NCBI RefSeq assembly: GCF_041346945.1 | Contig: NZ_CP166850.1 | Location: forward strand, 8,912,501-8,976,500 | Direction of reading: 5' to 3' | DNA from: Amycolatopsis sp. cg9 | GTDB taxonomy: Bacteria > Actinomycetota > Actinomycetes > Mycobacteriales > Pseudonocardiaceae | Length of the DNA stretch: 64,000 nucleotides | Shown here: positions 51,094 to 60,000 of the stretch, one piece after another | How the letters are laid out: each line of letters begins with the position of its first letter | Position numbering within the stretch: the first letter of the stretch is position 1 | The notes under the pieces: model-generated | What the model was told of the DNA's origin: nothing | What the model saw: only the letters and a program-made list of their open reading frames with translations | Databases searched by the model: none | Position numbers and translations under genes: made by a program

Positions 51094-51422
51094 AAAGGGC
51101 TGCCCGGCTCCAGCGTGTCCAGGATGGTCGCGTCGCCGAAGTTGATGATCCGGTAGAAGTCCTGCAGGTACTGGTAGTCGCCGACGAACAGCTTCTCCAC
51201 CACCTTCGGCGTCACCTGGCCGACGTCGCCCAGCTCGGTGATCACCTTCGCCAGGACGATCACCGTCGCGTAGGCCTCGTTCTCCTTGACCCGGGGGTCG
51301 CGCAGCGGCTCGATCTCGTCGCGCGCGCAGGCCAGCCGCATGACGCCGGTGCGGTGCAGCGAACCTTCGTCGTCCACGTAGCCCTTGGGCAGCGTGAACG
51401 CGTATTCGGTGTGCAGGCTCAC
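51066..51422 (-). CDS. Tail assembly chaperone, gpE-like (0-frame product)
   Basis: 118 residues from a GTG at 51422 that overlaps the tube 1 stop (GTGA). Sequence: YAFTLPKGYVDDEGSLHRTG, MRLACARDEIEPLRDP, then VIVLAKVITELGDVGQVTPK and LFVGDYQYLQDFYRIIN, the pattern annotated as phage tail assembly protein (gpE/gp41 type). Such chaperones coat the tape measure or tube during assembly and are not part of the final particle. The 0 frame ends SPFPQEVLAVD eight codons after a CCCTTTC heptamer, where a -1 shift would add the DUF6760 domain. Confidence 0.88.
   Translation of the reverse strand: MSLHTEYAFTLPKGYVDDEGSLHRTGVMRLACARDEIEPLRDPRVKENEAYATVIVLAKVITELGDVGQVTPKVVEKLFVGDYQYLQDFYRIINFGDATILDTLEPGSPFPQEVLAVD
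51093..51099 (-). promoter_or_regulatory. Predicted -1 ribosomal slippery site
   Basis: On the minus strand the bases are C CCT TTC in the chaperone frame, a canonical X-XXY-YYZ heptamer (X=C, Y=T). It lies eight codons before the chaperone stop (TAG 51068-51066). A slip puts ribosomes into the frame encoding the DUF6760-like domain. AGGAGG follows directly, and a TAGCGCGCTA palindrome spans the stop. Confidence 0.65.
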
Positions 51423-51850
51423 GCGCGGACCAGGCCTTCGTGGGTGATGACGACCTTCTCGGTCGCGACGTCGTTGGCGCCGGCGTCGAAGTCCGCGCCG
51501 GTCCACTTGGACGGCCACCCGTCGGTGAAGTTCCACCGGGCGACCTCTTCCATCTTGGAGTTCTTCGCGACGATCGACCCGTGCCGCCGGGCCTTGTCGA
51601 TGTCGCCGTCGATCACCTCCTTGCGCCACTCCCACAGCGAGTGCGAGCTGTCGATCCGGCGTTCCAGGGTGATGTCGGACCACTTCATCGCGCCCGGCTG
51701 CTTGCGGATGATCATCCGGCCGTCCTTGGTGACTTCCTTGTACTCGATCGTCTCGGTCTCCGACTCGATCCCGGAGACCTTGCGGAAACTCCCCATTTCG
51801 ACACTGTCGATCTCCAGCACGAAGACCGACGTCGTCGCGAGATCCGGCAC
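51419..51850 (-). CDS. Tube protein 1, gp19-like (main shaft tube)
   Basis: 143 residues, GTG start with AAGGAG upstream. FVLEIDSVEMGSFRKVSGIE, then RKQPGAMKWSDITLERRID and DGWPSKWTGADFDAGAND are the conserved strands of the T4-like tube family. It should stack as hexamers to form the inner tube that is driven out on contraction. It follows the sheath gene by 34 bases and overlaps the chaperone gene by four. Expression level must be high, and its place as second gene after the operon promoter agrees. Confidence 0.93.
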   Translation of the reverse strand: MPDLATTSVFVLEIDSVEMGSFRKVSGIESETETIEYKEVTKDGRMIIRKQPGAMKWSDITLERRIDSSHSLWEWRKEVIDGDIDKARRHGSIVAKNSKMEEVARWNFTDGWPSKWTGADFDAGANDVATEKVVITHEGLVRA

Positions 51851-51884
51851 TTGCTACTCCTTCCGGGAGCTACTCCGACGTGCG

Positions 51885-53486
51885 CTATTCCGACGTCGTG
51901 GCGCCGCCCTGCCACTGGCTGATCCGGAACACGACGAACTCGGCCGGCTTCACCGGGGCGAGCCCGACGTCGACGACCAGCTTCCCCTCGCCCACCGAGG
52001 TCTCCGGGTTGTTGGACTCGTCGCACAGGATGTAGAAAGCCTGGTCGGGCGTGGCGCCGACCAGGGCGCCCTGCATCCAGAGGCCGTGCAGGAACGCGGC
52101 GACGGTGCGCCGGACCCGCGCCCACAGGTCGCTGTCGTTCGGTTCGAACACGACCCACTGCGTTCCGCGCCGGATGCTCTCCTCGATGAAGATGAACAGC
52201 CGCCGCACGTTGACGTAGCGCCAGCTCTGGTCGGTCGCCGCCAAGGTGCGCGCACCCCAGATCCGGATCCCGTTGGCGCCGAAGGACCGGATGCAGTTGA
52301 CCTGCGCGGGGTTGAGCAGGTCCTGCTCGCCGTCGGTGACGTCGTTCTCGAGCCGCGCGACGCCGCGGCAGACCTCGTTCGCCGGCGCCTTCCACACGCC
52401 GCGGCTCCCGTCCGTGCGGGCCCAGACACCGGCCACGTGCCCGCTCGGCGGCACGGTGAGGAAGCGGTCGCCGTTCGTCGAACCCGGGCGGGTGAGCGGG
52501 TTCGGCACCACCAGGTGCGGGTAGTACGCGACGCCGAACGCGCTGTCCTTGCCCAGTGCCGAGCGCCATTCCAGCGCGCGCTGCGCGTCGAGGCCGGGCG
52601 GCGCGTCGAGGATCGCCATCTTCGTCCGGCTGCGCTCGCACCAGTCCACCAGCCGGCCCTGGGCGGCCAGGTAGAGCTCGTCGTCGAACGAACCGTCGTC
52701 GCGGGTCGCGAGGGTGATCAGGTCGGGGACGGCCACCATGCTCACCGTGTCGGCGACCGCGAGCCCGTTGTACCCGGTGCGGGCCGCCTCGGATCCTTCG
52801 AACTCCTGCGGCGAAACGCTCGCCGCGACCGGGGCGGCGGGTTCGATCGGGTACCGGCCCGGTGCCGGCAGCCGGTCGGTCAGCGCCGTGCCGGGGACGT
52901 TGTGCACCTCGACCCGGATGAGCTTGGAGCGCCCGTTGACCAGCTTCTCCACGCCGCGCTGGCCGCGGCCGAGGCCGACCGCCGGGTAGTCCTCCCTGAC
53001 CTGCCCGTCTTCCACGACCTTCAGGGTGAACTCGCCCACGGCGGGTTCCTCGCCCTCCGCCGGCGGTGCGGGCGGCTCGATGACGACCTCGCAGCGCGAG
53101 CCCGGCTCGAGGGCCTCGACCGTGAGGGTTTCGATCTCCTGCTTGCCACCGGTCACCAGGACGCGCCGGGGCCGGCCCGCCGAGCCGTCCGGGGCCGGGA
53201 TGCGCACGATGTAGCAGGTGGTGCCGCCGTTCTCGAAAAAGCCCTTCACCGCGTGCGGCAGCAGGATGCCGGGCGCGAACCCGCCGTAGATCCGCTCGTA
53301 CTGCGGCCAGCTCGTCACCAGCTGCGGTTTCACGCCTTCCGCGTCGGCCGGATCACCGGCCTCGGCGTGGTAGGCAGCGGTGAACCCGACGAAAGCCGCG
53401 ACCGAGGTGCCGACCCCCTGCAGTGGCATCGACCCGCTCGGGCGTTCCTCGATGTAGACCCCTGGGGCGCCGTAGGTCGCCGCCAT
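51885..53486 (-). CDS. Contractile sheath protein
   Basis: 533 residues; ATG at 53486 with AGGAG six bases upstream. N-terminus ATYGAPGVYIEERPSGSMPL gives the conserved sheath start that forms the inter-subunit linker. The C-terminal phage sheath fold has RNINVRRLFIFIEESIRRGT-like sequence (VNVRRLFIFIEESI) and the final AEFVVFRISQWQGG strand. Only one sheath gene is present, whereas Afp has three. It is the first gene of the structural operon; downstream genes are spaced by no more than 34 bases or overlap, so one transcript down to 40.3 kb is likely. Confidence 0.95.
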   Translation of the reverse strand: MAATYGAPGVYIEERPSGSMPLQGVGTSVAAFVGFTAAYHAEAGDPADAEGVKPQLVTSWPQYERIYGGFAPGILLPHAVKGFFENGGTTCYIVRIPAPDGSAGRPRRVLVTGGKQEIETLTVEALEPGSRCEVVIEPPAPPAEGEEPAVGEFTLKVVEDGQVREDYPAVGLGRGQRGVEKLVNGRSKLIRVEVHNVPGTALTDRLPAPGRYPIEPAAPVAASVSPQEFEGSEAARTGYNGLAVADTVSMVAVPDLITLATRDDGSFDDELYLAAQGRLVDWCERSRTKMAILDAPPGLDAQRALEWRSALGKDSAFGVAYYPHLVVPNPLTRPGSTNGDRFLTVPPSGHVAGVWARTDGSRGVWKAPANEVCRGVARLENDVTDGEQDLLNPAQVNCIRSFGANGIRIWGARTLAATDQSWRYVNVRRLFIFIEESIRRGTQWVVFEPNDSDLWARVRRTVAAFLHGLWMQGALVGATPDQAFYILCDESNNPETSVGEGKLVVDVGLAPVKPAEFVVFRISQWQGGATTSE

Positions 53487-53517
53487 GTTCGACTCCTAGG
53501 TTCGGACGTGCATTTCT

Positions 53518-53534
53518 CGCCGAATCATTCGGCG
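53518..53534. promoter_or_regulatory. Perfect 17-base palindrome in the sheath leader
   Basis: On the minus strand CGCCGAATGATTCGGCG, two eight-base arms around one central base, 32-48 bases before the sheath ATG. Similar elements occur at 12554-12571 and, as a half site, near 31859-31870. It could bind a dimeric regulator or act in the transcript as a small hairpin. Confidence 0.5.
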
Positions 53535-53609
53535 CTCCGTCAGATATTCGCGCGAACGTGCCTGATGCCGTGCCACCCTCCCCTGCGCGTTTCTCCGTAC
53601 AAGGGGTAA

Positions 53610-53638
53610 ACATTGCCCACACCGCAATTCAACGTCAA
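53610..53638 (-). promoter_or_regulatory. Candidate promoter of the eCIS structural operon
   Basis: On the minus strand TTGACG (53638-53633) and CAATGT (53615-53610) are separated by exactly 17 bases. Transcription would start near 53603 and give a leader of about 115 bases carrying the palindrome. Confidence 0.4.
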
Positions 53639-54006
53639 GCCCCTCGACGGGTTCGTCGCCGGACGGCAACCGCTCGGCCGGCACCGCACCCCGCACCGGC
53701 GAATTCCCCTTTGACCGCCCGAAGGGGCAGCGAAGATCAACGGCGCCCGCCGGATCTTGTTCGGCCGTCCGCCGCAGCAATGCATGACCCGAACGCCCCA
53801 GCGCGCCACCCGGCCCGAAATCCGGACGAGGTCGCCCGACAATTCTCGGCGAAAAGCCGATGCCGTTTCGCCAAAATGCTCCGGCGAGCGCGGAGTCCGT
53901 CACTGATCGAGCCCGTGCGGACACGGCGCCCGGTACGGGATTTCGTCGGAAACGTATTGGTGCCAACGTTCCGAGGTGAGGATGTCAGCACCTGCGCTGA
54001 TAAAGC
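53639..54006. other. Intergenic region without a supported gene
   Basis: About 370 bases of lower GC content upstream of the sheath promoter. Open frames on both strands have no ribosome site, no recognisable domain and atypical codon use. It probably holds further regulatory sequence; I see no repeat or RNA gene in it. Confidence 0.5.
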
Positions 54007-54045
54007 AGGACGCCTCCGGCGCAGTCGCTGCGCCGGAGGCGTCCT
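54007..54045 (-). terminator. 18-bp hairpin terminator of the L,D-transpeptidase gene
   Basis: Positions 54007-54024 pair perfectly with 54028-54045 around a three-base loop. It begins 26 bases after the transpeptidase stop on the minus strand and is followed by GCTTTA. Confidence 0.85.
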
Positions 54046-54071
54046 CTGGTTCGTCGTGCCGGTGGTGGCGC

Positions 54072-55292
54072 TCAGCCGCGCAGGGCGCTGCCCGCCTGCC
54101 AGGCGCTCCAGCTGATGGCCCAGTCCCCGTGTCCGTTGTTGATCGACAGCTGCGGGCCGCCCGAGTTGGTGATCTCGACGACGTCGCCGACGTTGAAGGT
54201 GTCGAAGAACCACTTGGCGTTCTCGGTGTTCATGTTGAGGCAGCCGTTGGAGACGTTGTCGCTGCCCTGCACACCCACCGTCTTCAGGTTCTCGTGCAGG
54301 TATTCACCGTCGTTGGAGATCCGGACGTTCCAGTTCTCCGGCGCCTTGTAGTAGCCGGGGTCGCCCTCGCACACGCCGTAGCTGCAGGAGTCCATGATCT
54401 TGTGGTCCTCCTTCGACAGCACGGTGTGCGTGCCGTTGAAGGTCGGTGTCGGGCCCCGCGGCGGGGTGTCGGCGGTCTTGCCCATGCTGATCGGCGCGGT
54501 TTTCACCAGCTGCCCGTTGTGGAACGCCTTGATCTGGTGCGTCTTGCCGTCCGCCTTGGCGATCCAGGAGTCGTGCACCTTGTAGGTGGCCGAGACGTCC
54601 TGGCCGCCGTACACGCCGCCGCCGATCGGCGTGCCGAAGGTCGTGGTCTCGAGCTTCACCGTCGAGCCGGCCTTCCAGTAGTCCTTGGGCCGGAAGTGCA
54701 CTTCGCGTTTGCCCACCCAGTACCAGCCGCCGTCCTGGGCCGGGGACGACGTCACCTTGAACGACTTCTCCACCGCGGCCTTGTCGGTGATGTCGTGGTC
54801 GAACTTCAGGCCGATGACCAGGCCGACGCCGAAATCGCCGGACGACGGCTGGAAGAGCGACGGCGTGGCGACCCCGGCCGGCTTGAGCGTGTGCACTTCC
54901 CCGTGCTGCTCGGTCGCCGCGCCCGCCTGGTTCACCGCGGTGGCGGCCACCTGGTACGTGGCCCCGTACCGGAGGTGGTCCTTGCTGGTCCACGTCGTCT
55001 TGTCCGGCGAGAGGTCGCCCTCGACGGCGTTGCCGGTCTGCGGGTTCGTGACCGCGACCGCCTGCAACGTGCCCCCCGACGCCTTGACGACGATCGGGTC
55101 CTTCGGGCTCAGCTGGTCTCCGGCACCGGGCACGAACGCCACCGTCGCGGCCGGTACGCCGGGTACCGCCGCCGTCCCTGACGCACCGACGGCTCCGGCC
55201 GCTTGCGCGGTCCCCGCGGTCTCGGTCTGTCCACTACACGCAGCCAACAGCAGGGCCACCACGCCGAGCCCGGCGATACGGATCACTCTCAC
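54072..55292 (-). CDS. L,D-transpeptidase lipoprotein with Ig-like domains
   Basis: 406 residues from a GTG. Signal peptide with lipobox (VVALLLAACSG), so lipid-anchored outside. Residues about 50-235 are two Ig-like domains as in mycobacterial LdtMt2. Residues about 245-385 are a YkuD domain with the catalytic motif SNGCLNMNTENAKWF (Cys nucleophile). It makes 3-3 cross-links in peptidoglycan between diaminopimelate residues, a main cross-link of actinomycete walls. It reads toward the injection-system locus but ends in its own hairpin, so it seems an independent gene. Any tie to injector passage through the wall would be speculative. Confidence 0.93.
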   Translation of the reverse strand: MRVIRIAGLGVVALLLAACSGQTETAGTAQAAGAVGASGTAAVPGVPAATVAFVPGAGDQLSPKDPIVVKASGGTLQAVAVTNPQTGNAVEGDLSPDKTTWTSKDHLRYGATYQVAATAVNQAGAATEQHGEVHTLKPAGVATPSLFQPSSGDFGVGLVIGLKFDHDITDKAAVEKSFKVTSSPAQDGGWYWVGKREVHFRPKDYWKAGSTVKLETTTFGTPIGGGVYGGQDVSATYKVHDSWIAKADGKTHQIKAFHNGQLVKTAPISMGKTADTPPRGPTPTFNGTHTVLSKEDHKIMDSCSYGVCEGDPGYYKAPENWNVRISNDGEYLHENLKTVGVQGSDNVSNGCLNMNTENAKWFFDTFNVGDVVEITNSGGPQLSINNGHGDWAISWSAWQAGSALRG

Positions 55293-55365
55293 GTCCCATC
55301 AGACGTTCCAACCCACCCGAAGTTGGGTAACGATCCGATCTCCCGCGTGACGAACCGGTGCCGGC

Positions 55366-56916
55366 TCAGTCCTCGAGGCCGGCGTGCTCGAGGTCGAGCA
55401 GCCGCTGGATGCGGCGGCGGGTGCCGTCGGTGATCTCGCCCGCCTCGAACAGGCGGGTCAGCTCGGCCGCCTCGACGTCGATCAGCTCGCGCCGCAGGGC
55501 CCGGTAGTCGATGCCGCGCACCCAGTCGTCCTCACCGGTGTCGCCCCGGATGTGGTCGAGGCGCGCCTGCCAGCCCGCGCGGAGCTGGTCGACCGCGAAC
55601 GCCGGCGCGGACTCGGTCTCGGCGAGGTGGTCCAGGTGCGACAGGCCGGCTTCGGCGAGCTTGCGGCGGGCGGCGGAGTACTCGGTGCGCAGATCGGCCG
55701 GGTCCAGCGCGATCCCCGCCCGGCGGACCAGCGGGGCGAGCGTGAAGCCCTGGACCACGAGCGTCAGCACGATCACCGCCGTCGTCAGCAGCAGGACGAG
55801 GTCCCGCGCGGGCAACGCCGAACCGTCCAACGTGGCCACCGGCAGGGACAGCGCCGCCGCCAGCGGCACCACGCCGCGCGCGCCCGCCCACGAGACGACC
55901 GCGGGGACCTGCCAGGAGATCCGGCCGGCCTCGCGCCGTTGCCGCACGGCCGAAAGCACGAACACCAGCAGCAGCCGCGCCAGGACGAGCGTCGCCGCGA
56001 TGGCCACGGCCTGCAGCAGCCACCACGCGCCGTCGCCGGCCACCCGCCGCACCAGCGCGGGCAGCTGGAGTCCGATGAGGCCGAACACGACGCTCTCCAG
56101 CAGGAACACCACGGTCTGGTAGACCGCGCCGACCTGCAGCCGGATCCGCGCGGTCGTCAGCCGTTCGGCTTGGGTCCCGAGGATCACACTGGCCACGACC
56201 ACCGCGGTGACGCCCGACCCGCCGACCGACTCCGCGACGAGGTACCCCGCGTACGGCGTGACCAGCGAAATCACCGTCTCCAGCACCGGGTCCTCGGTCC
56301 GGCGCCGGATCAGGAACGCGCCGAGCGCCGTGAGCACGCCGACCGCCAGGCCACCGCCCGCGAGCAGCCCGAACTCCCCCAGCGTCCGGCTCCACGACGC
56401 GGCCCCGCCCGCGACGGCCAGGAACAACGCCACCCGGAACAGCAGCAGGCTGGTCGCGTCGTTGAACAGGCTCTCCGCCTGGATCAGCGCCTGGACCCGG
56501 GGCGGCAGCGCCAGCCGCCGCGCCAGGGCCGTCACCGCGACCGGGTCGGTGCTCGCCAGCACCGCGCCCAGCACGAACGCCATCCCCACCGGCAACGGCG
56601 TGACCGCGACCGCCGTGCCGATCACCGCCGCGGCCGAGAGCAGCACCAGCCCGACCGACAGGACCGCGACCGGCCGCCCGACCGCGCGCAGGTCCCGCCA
56701 CGGCAGCTCCTCCCCCGCCGCGAACAGCAGCGGCGGGAGCACGACGAGGCTGATCACGTCCGGGGTCACCTGCACGACCGGCACCCCGGGCAGCAGCCCC
56801 ACGGCGACGCCGGCGACGACCAGCAGCGAGGGCGCCGGAACCCGCAGCCGCCGGGCGAAGGTGGCGACCACGGTCGCGACGACCACGAGGAACAGTACGG
56901 TTTCCACACCACGCAT
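55366..56916 (-). CDS. CPA1-family Na+/H+ antiporter
   Basis: 516 residues from the ATG at 56916, which has GGAGG nine bases upstream; the frame is open 39 codons further but without a site. About twelve membrane helices over residues 1-400. Antiporter motifs: LASTDPVAVTALARRL and ESLFNDATSLLLF, where the ND pair is the ion-binding site of CPA1/NhaP-type proteins. The last ~115 residues are a cytoplasmic helical regulatory tail. It exports Na+ (or K+) for protons. It is divergent from the SARP regulator gene, with 140 bases between starts. Confidence 0.92.
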   Translation of the reverse strand: MRGVETVLFLVVVATVVATFARRLRVPAPSLLVVAGVAVGLLPGVPVVQVTPDVISLVVLPPLLFAAGEELPWRDLRAVGRPVAVLSVGLVLLSAAAVIGTAVAVTPLPVGMAFVLGAVLASTDPVAVTALARRLALPPRVQALIQAESLFNDATSLLLFRVALFLAVAGGAASWSRTLGEFGLLAGGGLAVGVLTALGAFLIRRRTEDPVLETVISLVTPYAGYLVAESVGGSGVTAVVVASVILGTQAERLTTARIRLQVGAVYQTVVFLLESVVFGLIGLQLPALVRRVAGDGAWWLLQAVAIAATLVLARLLLVFVLSAVRQRREAGRISWQVPAVVSWAGARGVVPLAAALSLPVATLDGSALPARDLVLLLTTAVIVLTLVVQGFTLAPLVRRAGIALDPADLRTEYSAARRKLAEAGLSHLDHLAETESAPAFAVDQLRAGWQARLDHIRGDTGEDDWVRGIDYRALRRELIDVEAAELTRLFEAGEITDGTRRRIQRLLDLEHAGLED

Positions 56917-57056
56917 CAGCCGGTCCTCCAGATCCGATCCGGATGCCGACCAGACTTCCCGGCGCGCCGGGATCAGGCTACGCGACACACCTCGACGACC
57001 GGGTGCGGTCACCGGGTTCGGGCCCCGCGGCACCTCCGCGCGGCTAGCCTGGCGCG

Positions 57057-60000
57057 GTGACGATCGAGCTGGTCCTGCTGCCGCGGGTGGCCTGCCGCGG
57101 CCGGGAAATCACCAGCCCCCGCCTCGGCGGGCTGCTCGCCCTGCTCGCCGAGGAGCTGCGCACCGGCGCGAGCACTTCCCGCCTGATCGACGGGCTCTGG
57201 CCGGACGAGCGACCGGAACACCCCGCCAAGGCGCTCCAGGTGCTCGTGTCCCGCGCGCGGGCCCGGCTCGGCGCCGACGTCGTCGAAGCCACGCCGACGG
57301 GCTACCGGCTCACCCTGGCCGAGCACCGGGTGGACGCCGGCGCGGTGCTGCTCAGCGCCGCCGCGTGCGCGCGGCTTTCCCGCGAAGGCGACCACGAAGC
57401 CGCACTCGCCCACGCCGAAGCGGGCCTCGCCCTTTGGACACCGCCCGCGCACGACTCCGGCGGCACCGATCCCCTGAGCGCGCTGCGGACGGCCCGCGCC
57501 TCGACGAGCCGGTGGCTGGTCCGGGCCCGCGCGCTGTGCCGGTCACGGCTGGGCCGGGCCGGCGAGGCGGTCGACGAGCTCGCCGGGCTGGTGGCCGAAC
57601 GACCGCGCGACGAAGAGCTGCTCGTGGAACTGCTCCGCAGCGAAGCCGCGACGGCCGGGCCCGCTGCCGCGCTGGCCCGGTACGAGGACTACCGGCGCAC
57701 CGTGCGCGAGGAGCTCGGCAGCGACCCCGGACCGGCGCTGCGCGAGCTGCACCGGCAGCTGCTGCGGGGTGAGGCGCCCGCGGTCCGCCACGGTGTCGCG
57801 CACGAGCCGAACCCGCTGCTCGGCCGCGACACCGACCTGGCCGCCGTCGCCGGGCTGCTGCGGACCTCCCGGGTCACCTCGATCGTCGGCGCGGGCGGGT
57901 TGGGCAAGACCCGGCTCGCGCACGCCGTCAGCCGCCGGGCCGACCAGCGGATCGTGCACTTCGTGCCGCTCGCCGGCGTCACGCACGACGACGACGTCGC
58001 CGCCGAAGTCGCCTCGGCGGTCGGGGGCGCCGACGCCGCCGGGCCACCGGGCAGCCGCCCGCCCGCACCCCGTGACGCCGTGACCGGCATCCTCGACGCG
58101 CTCGGCGCCGGGCCGGCCCTGCTCGTGCTCGACAACTGCGAACACGTCGTCCGCGGCGCCGCCGACCTGGTCCGGGCGCTGGTCGCGCTCAGCGCGGACC
58201 TGCGGGTGCTCACGACCGGCCGGACGCCCCTGGACCTCTCCTCGGAGTCGGTCCACCCCCTGCCGGAGCTGAGCCCGGCGACCGCCGCCGAACTGTTCCG
58301 GCAGCGGGCCCGCGCCGTCCGGCCGGACGTCGAGCTTCCGGACGAGGCCGTCCGGCAGCTGTGCGCGCACCTCGACGGCCTGCCGCTCGCCATCGAGCTG
58401 GCCGCGGCGCGCAGCAGGGTCATGTCGGTCCCCGAGATCGCCCGGCACCTCGACGACCGGTTCGCCCTGCTGCGCGGCGGCGCCCGCGACGCCCCACCGC
58501 GGCACCGCACGCTGCAGGCCGTCATCGACTGGAGCTGGAACCTCCTCGACCAGCGGGGAGAAGCAGCCATGCGAGCCCTGTCGGTCTTCCCCGGCGGCTT
58601 CACCACCGGCGCCGCCCGGCACCTGCTCGGCGACGCCACGGTCGAGCTGCTCGACCAGCTCGCCGGCCACTCGCTGCTCAAGGTGCTGGACACCCCGGCG
58701 GGCACGCGGTTCCGGATGCTGGAGACCGTCCGCGAGTTCAGCGCCGCCCGCCGCGAGGAAGCCGGGGAGACCGAGCAGGCCACCACCGGCTTCCTGGCCT
58801 GGGCGGTGGAGTTCTCCCTGGCCCACCACGACGCGCTGTTCGGTGCCGACCTCGTCCCGGCCATGCGGCGGGCCGGCGCCGAGCAGGACAACCTGGTGCA
58901 CGCGCTGCGGTACGGGATCGACCACGAGGACGGCGCGACCGTGGCGGCGACGGCCGCCGTGCTGGGCGGGCTGTGGACGTTCGAGTCGAACTTCGGCCGC
59001 ATGGCCGCGCTCGTGGCGGACACCGCCTGGCTCCTTTCGCACTTCCGCCCCGAGCCCGGCCTCGTGGCCGCGACCCGCGCGACGCTGGTGCTGAGCGCGG
59101 TGAACAGCTTCCTGTTGCAGGGTCCCCGCCCCGCTCGCGCCCTGGTCGCCCTCCGGCGGCTCCCGCCCGCCGCACCCGGCACCCTCGTGCACGCCGCCGA
59201 GCAGGTGATCGGCGCGGCGGCCGCGGCGGGCTTCGAGCCGTTGTTCGCCTTGTGCGCCAACAACGATCCGCTCGTCGCCGGGCTGGCCGAAGGCGTCGCC
59301 AGCTACGCGTGGTCGGCGCTCGACGCCCCGGACCGCGCCCTGGCCGCGGCCGGACGCATGGTCGCCGTGTTCGACGGCCGCGAGTCGCCGTGGCTGCGCG
59401 CCGTCGCCCACGCCCGGGTCGGCGAGCTGTGCCTGGAGCTGGAACGCGGGCAGGACGCGCGGCGGTCGCTCGGCACGGTGCTCGCCGTGCTCGACGAGAC
59501 CGGTACCTGGCCAGGCGCGGCCCGGATCCGGGGCGCGCTGGTGCTGGCCAACCTGCAGATCGGCGCGATCGACGAGGCGGAGCACTGGCTCGAGCAAGCC
59601 ATGCTGAACGGCGGCAGCGAGGTGGCCGGTGCGTCCATGGTGGACGTCGGTGCCCGCGCGGAAATCCTGCTGGCCCGCGGCGACACCGACCCGGGCCTGC
59701 GCCTGTGGCGCCGGACCGCCGAACGCCAGCGCTCCACGATGGACACCGGCCCCGGCGCCGACGGCTGGGCGTGGGAGACGCAGGCCGTCGCCGTCGTCGC
59801 CCACGCCCACCACCGGCGGCTCGACCTCGTCACCGAGATCACCGGCGACCTCCCGCGCGTGCTGCCCGGCCTGCTCGCGGACCCCGCGATGTCGGTCCCG
59901 GTCTGCGGGGCCCTCCTGCTGGCGCTGGCCCTGACCGACCTCGACCGCGCGGAGACGGCCGGCGAGCGGTCCGCGGCCGTGCGCCTGATCGCCCTCGCCG

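Noticed and set aside
40323..53486. Prophage or type VI secretion system
   Set aside because: No capsid, portal, terminase or integrase, and no TssJLM or ClpV; DUF4255, the Afp15-type ATPase and DUF4157 proteins point to eCIS.
53496..53966. Minus-strand 156-codon frame upstream of the sheath gene
   Set aside because: Lower-GC region with atypical codon use, no domain, and it overlaps the likely promoter and palindrome.
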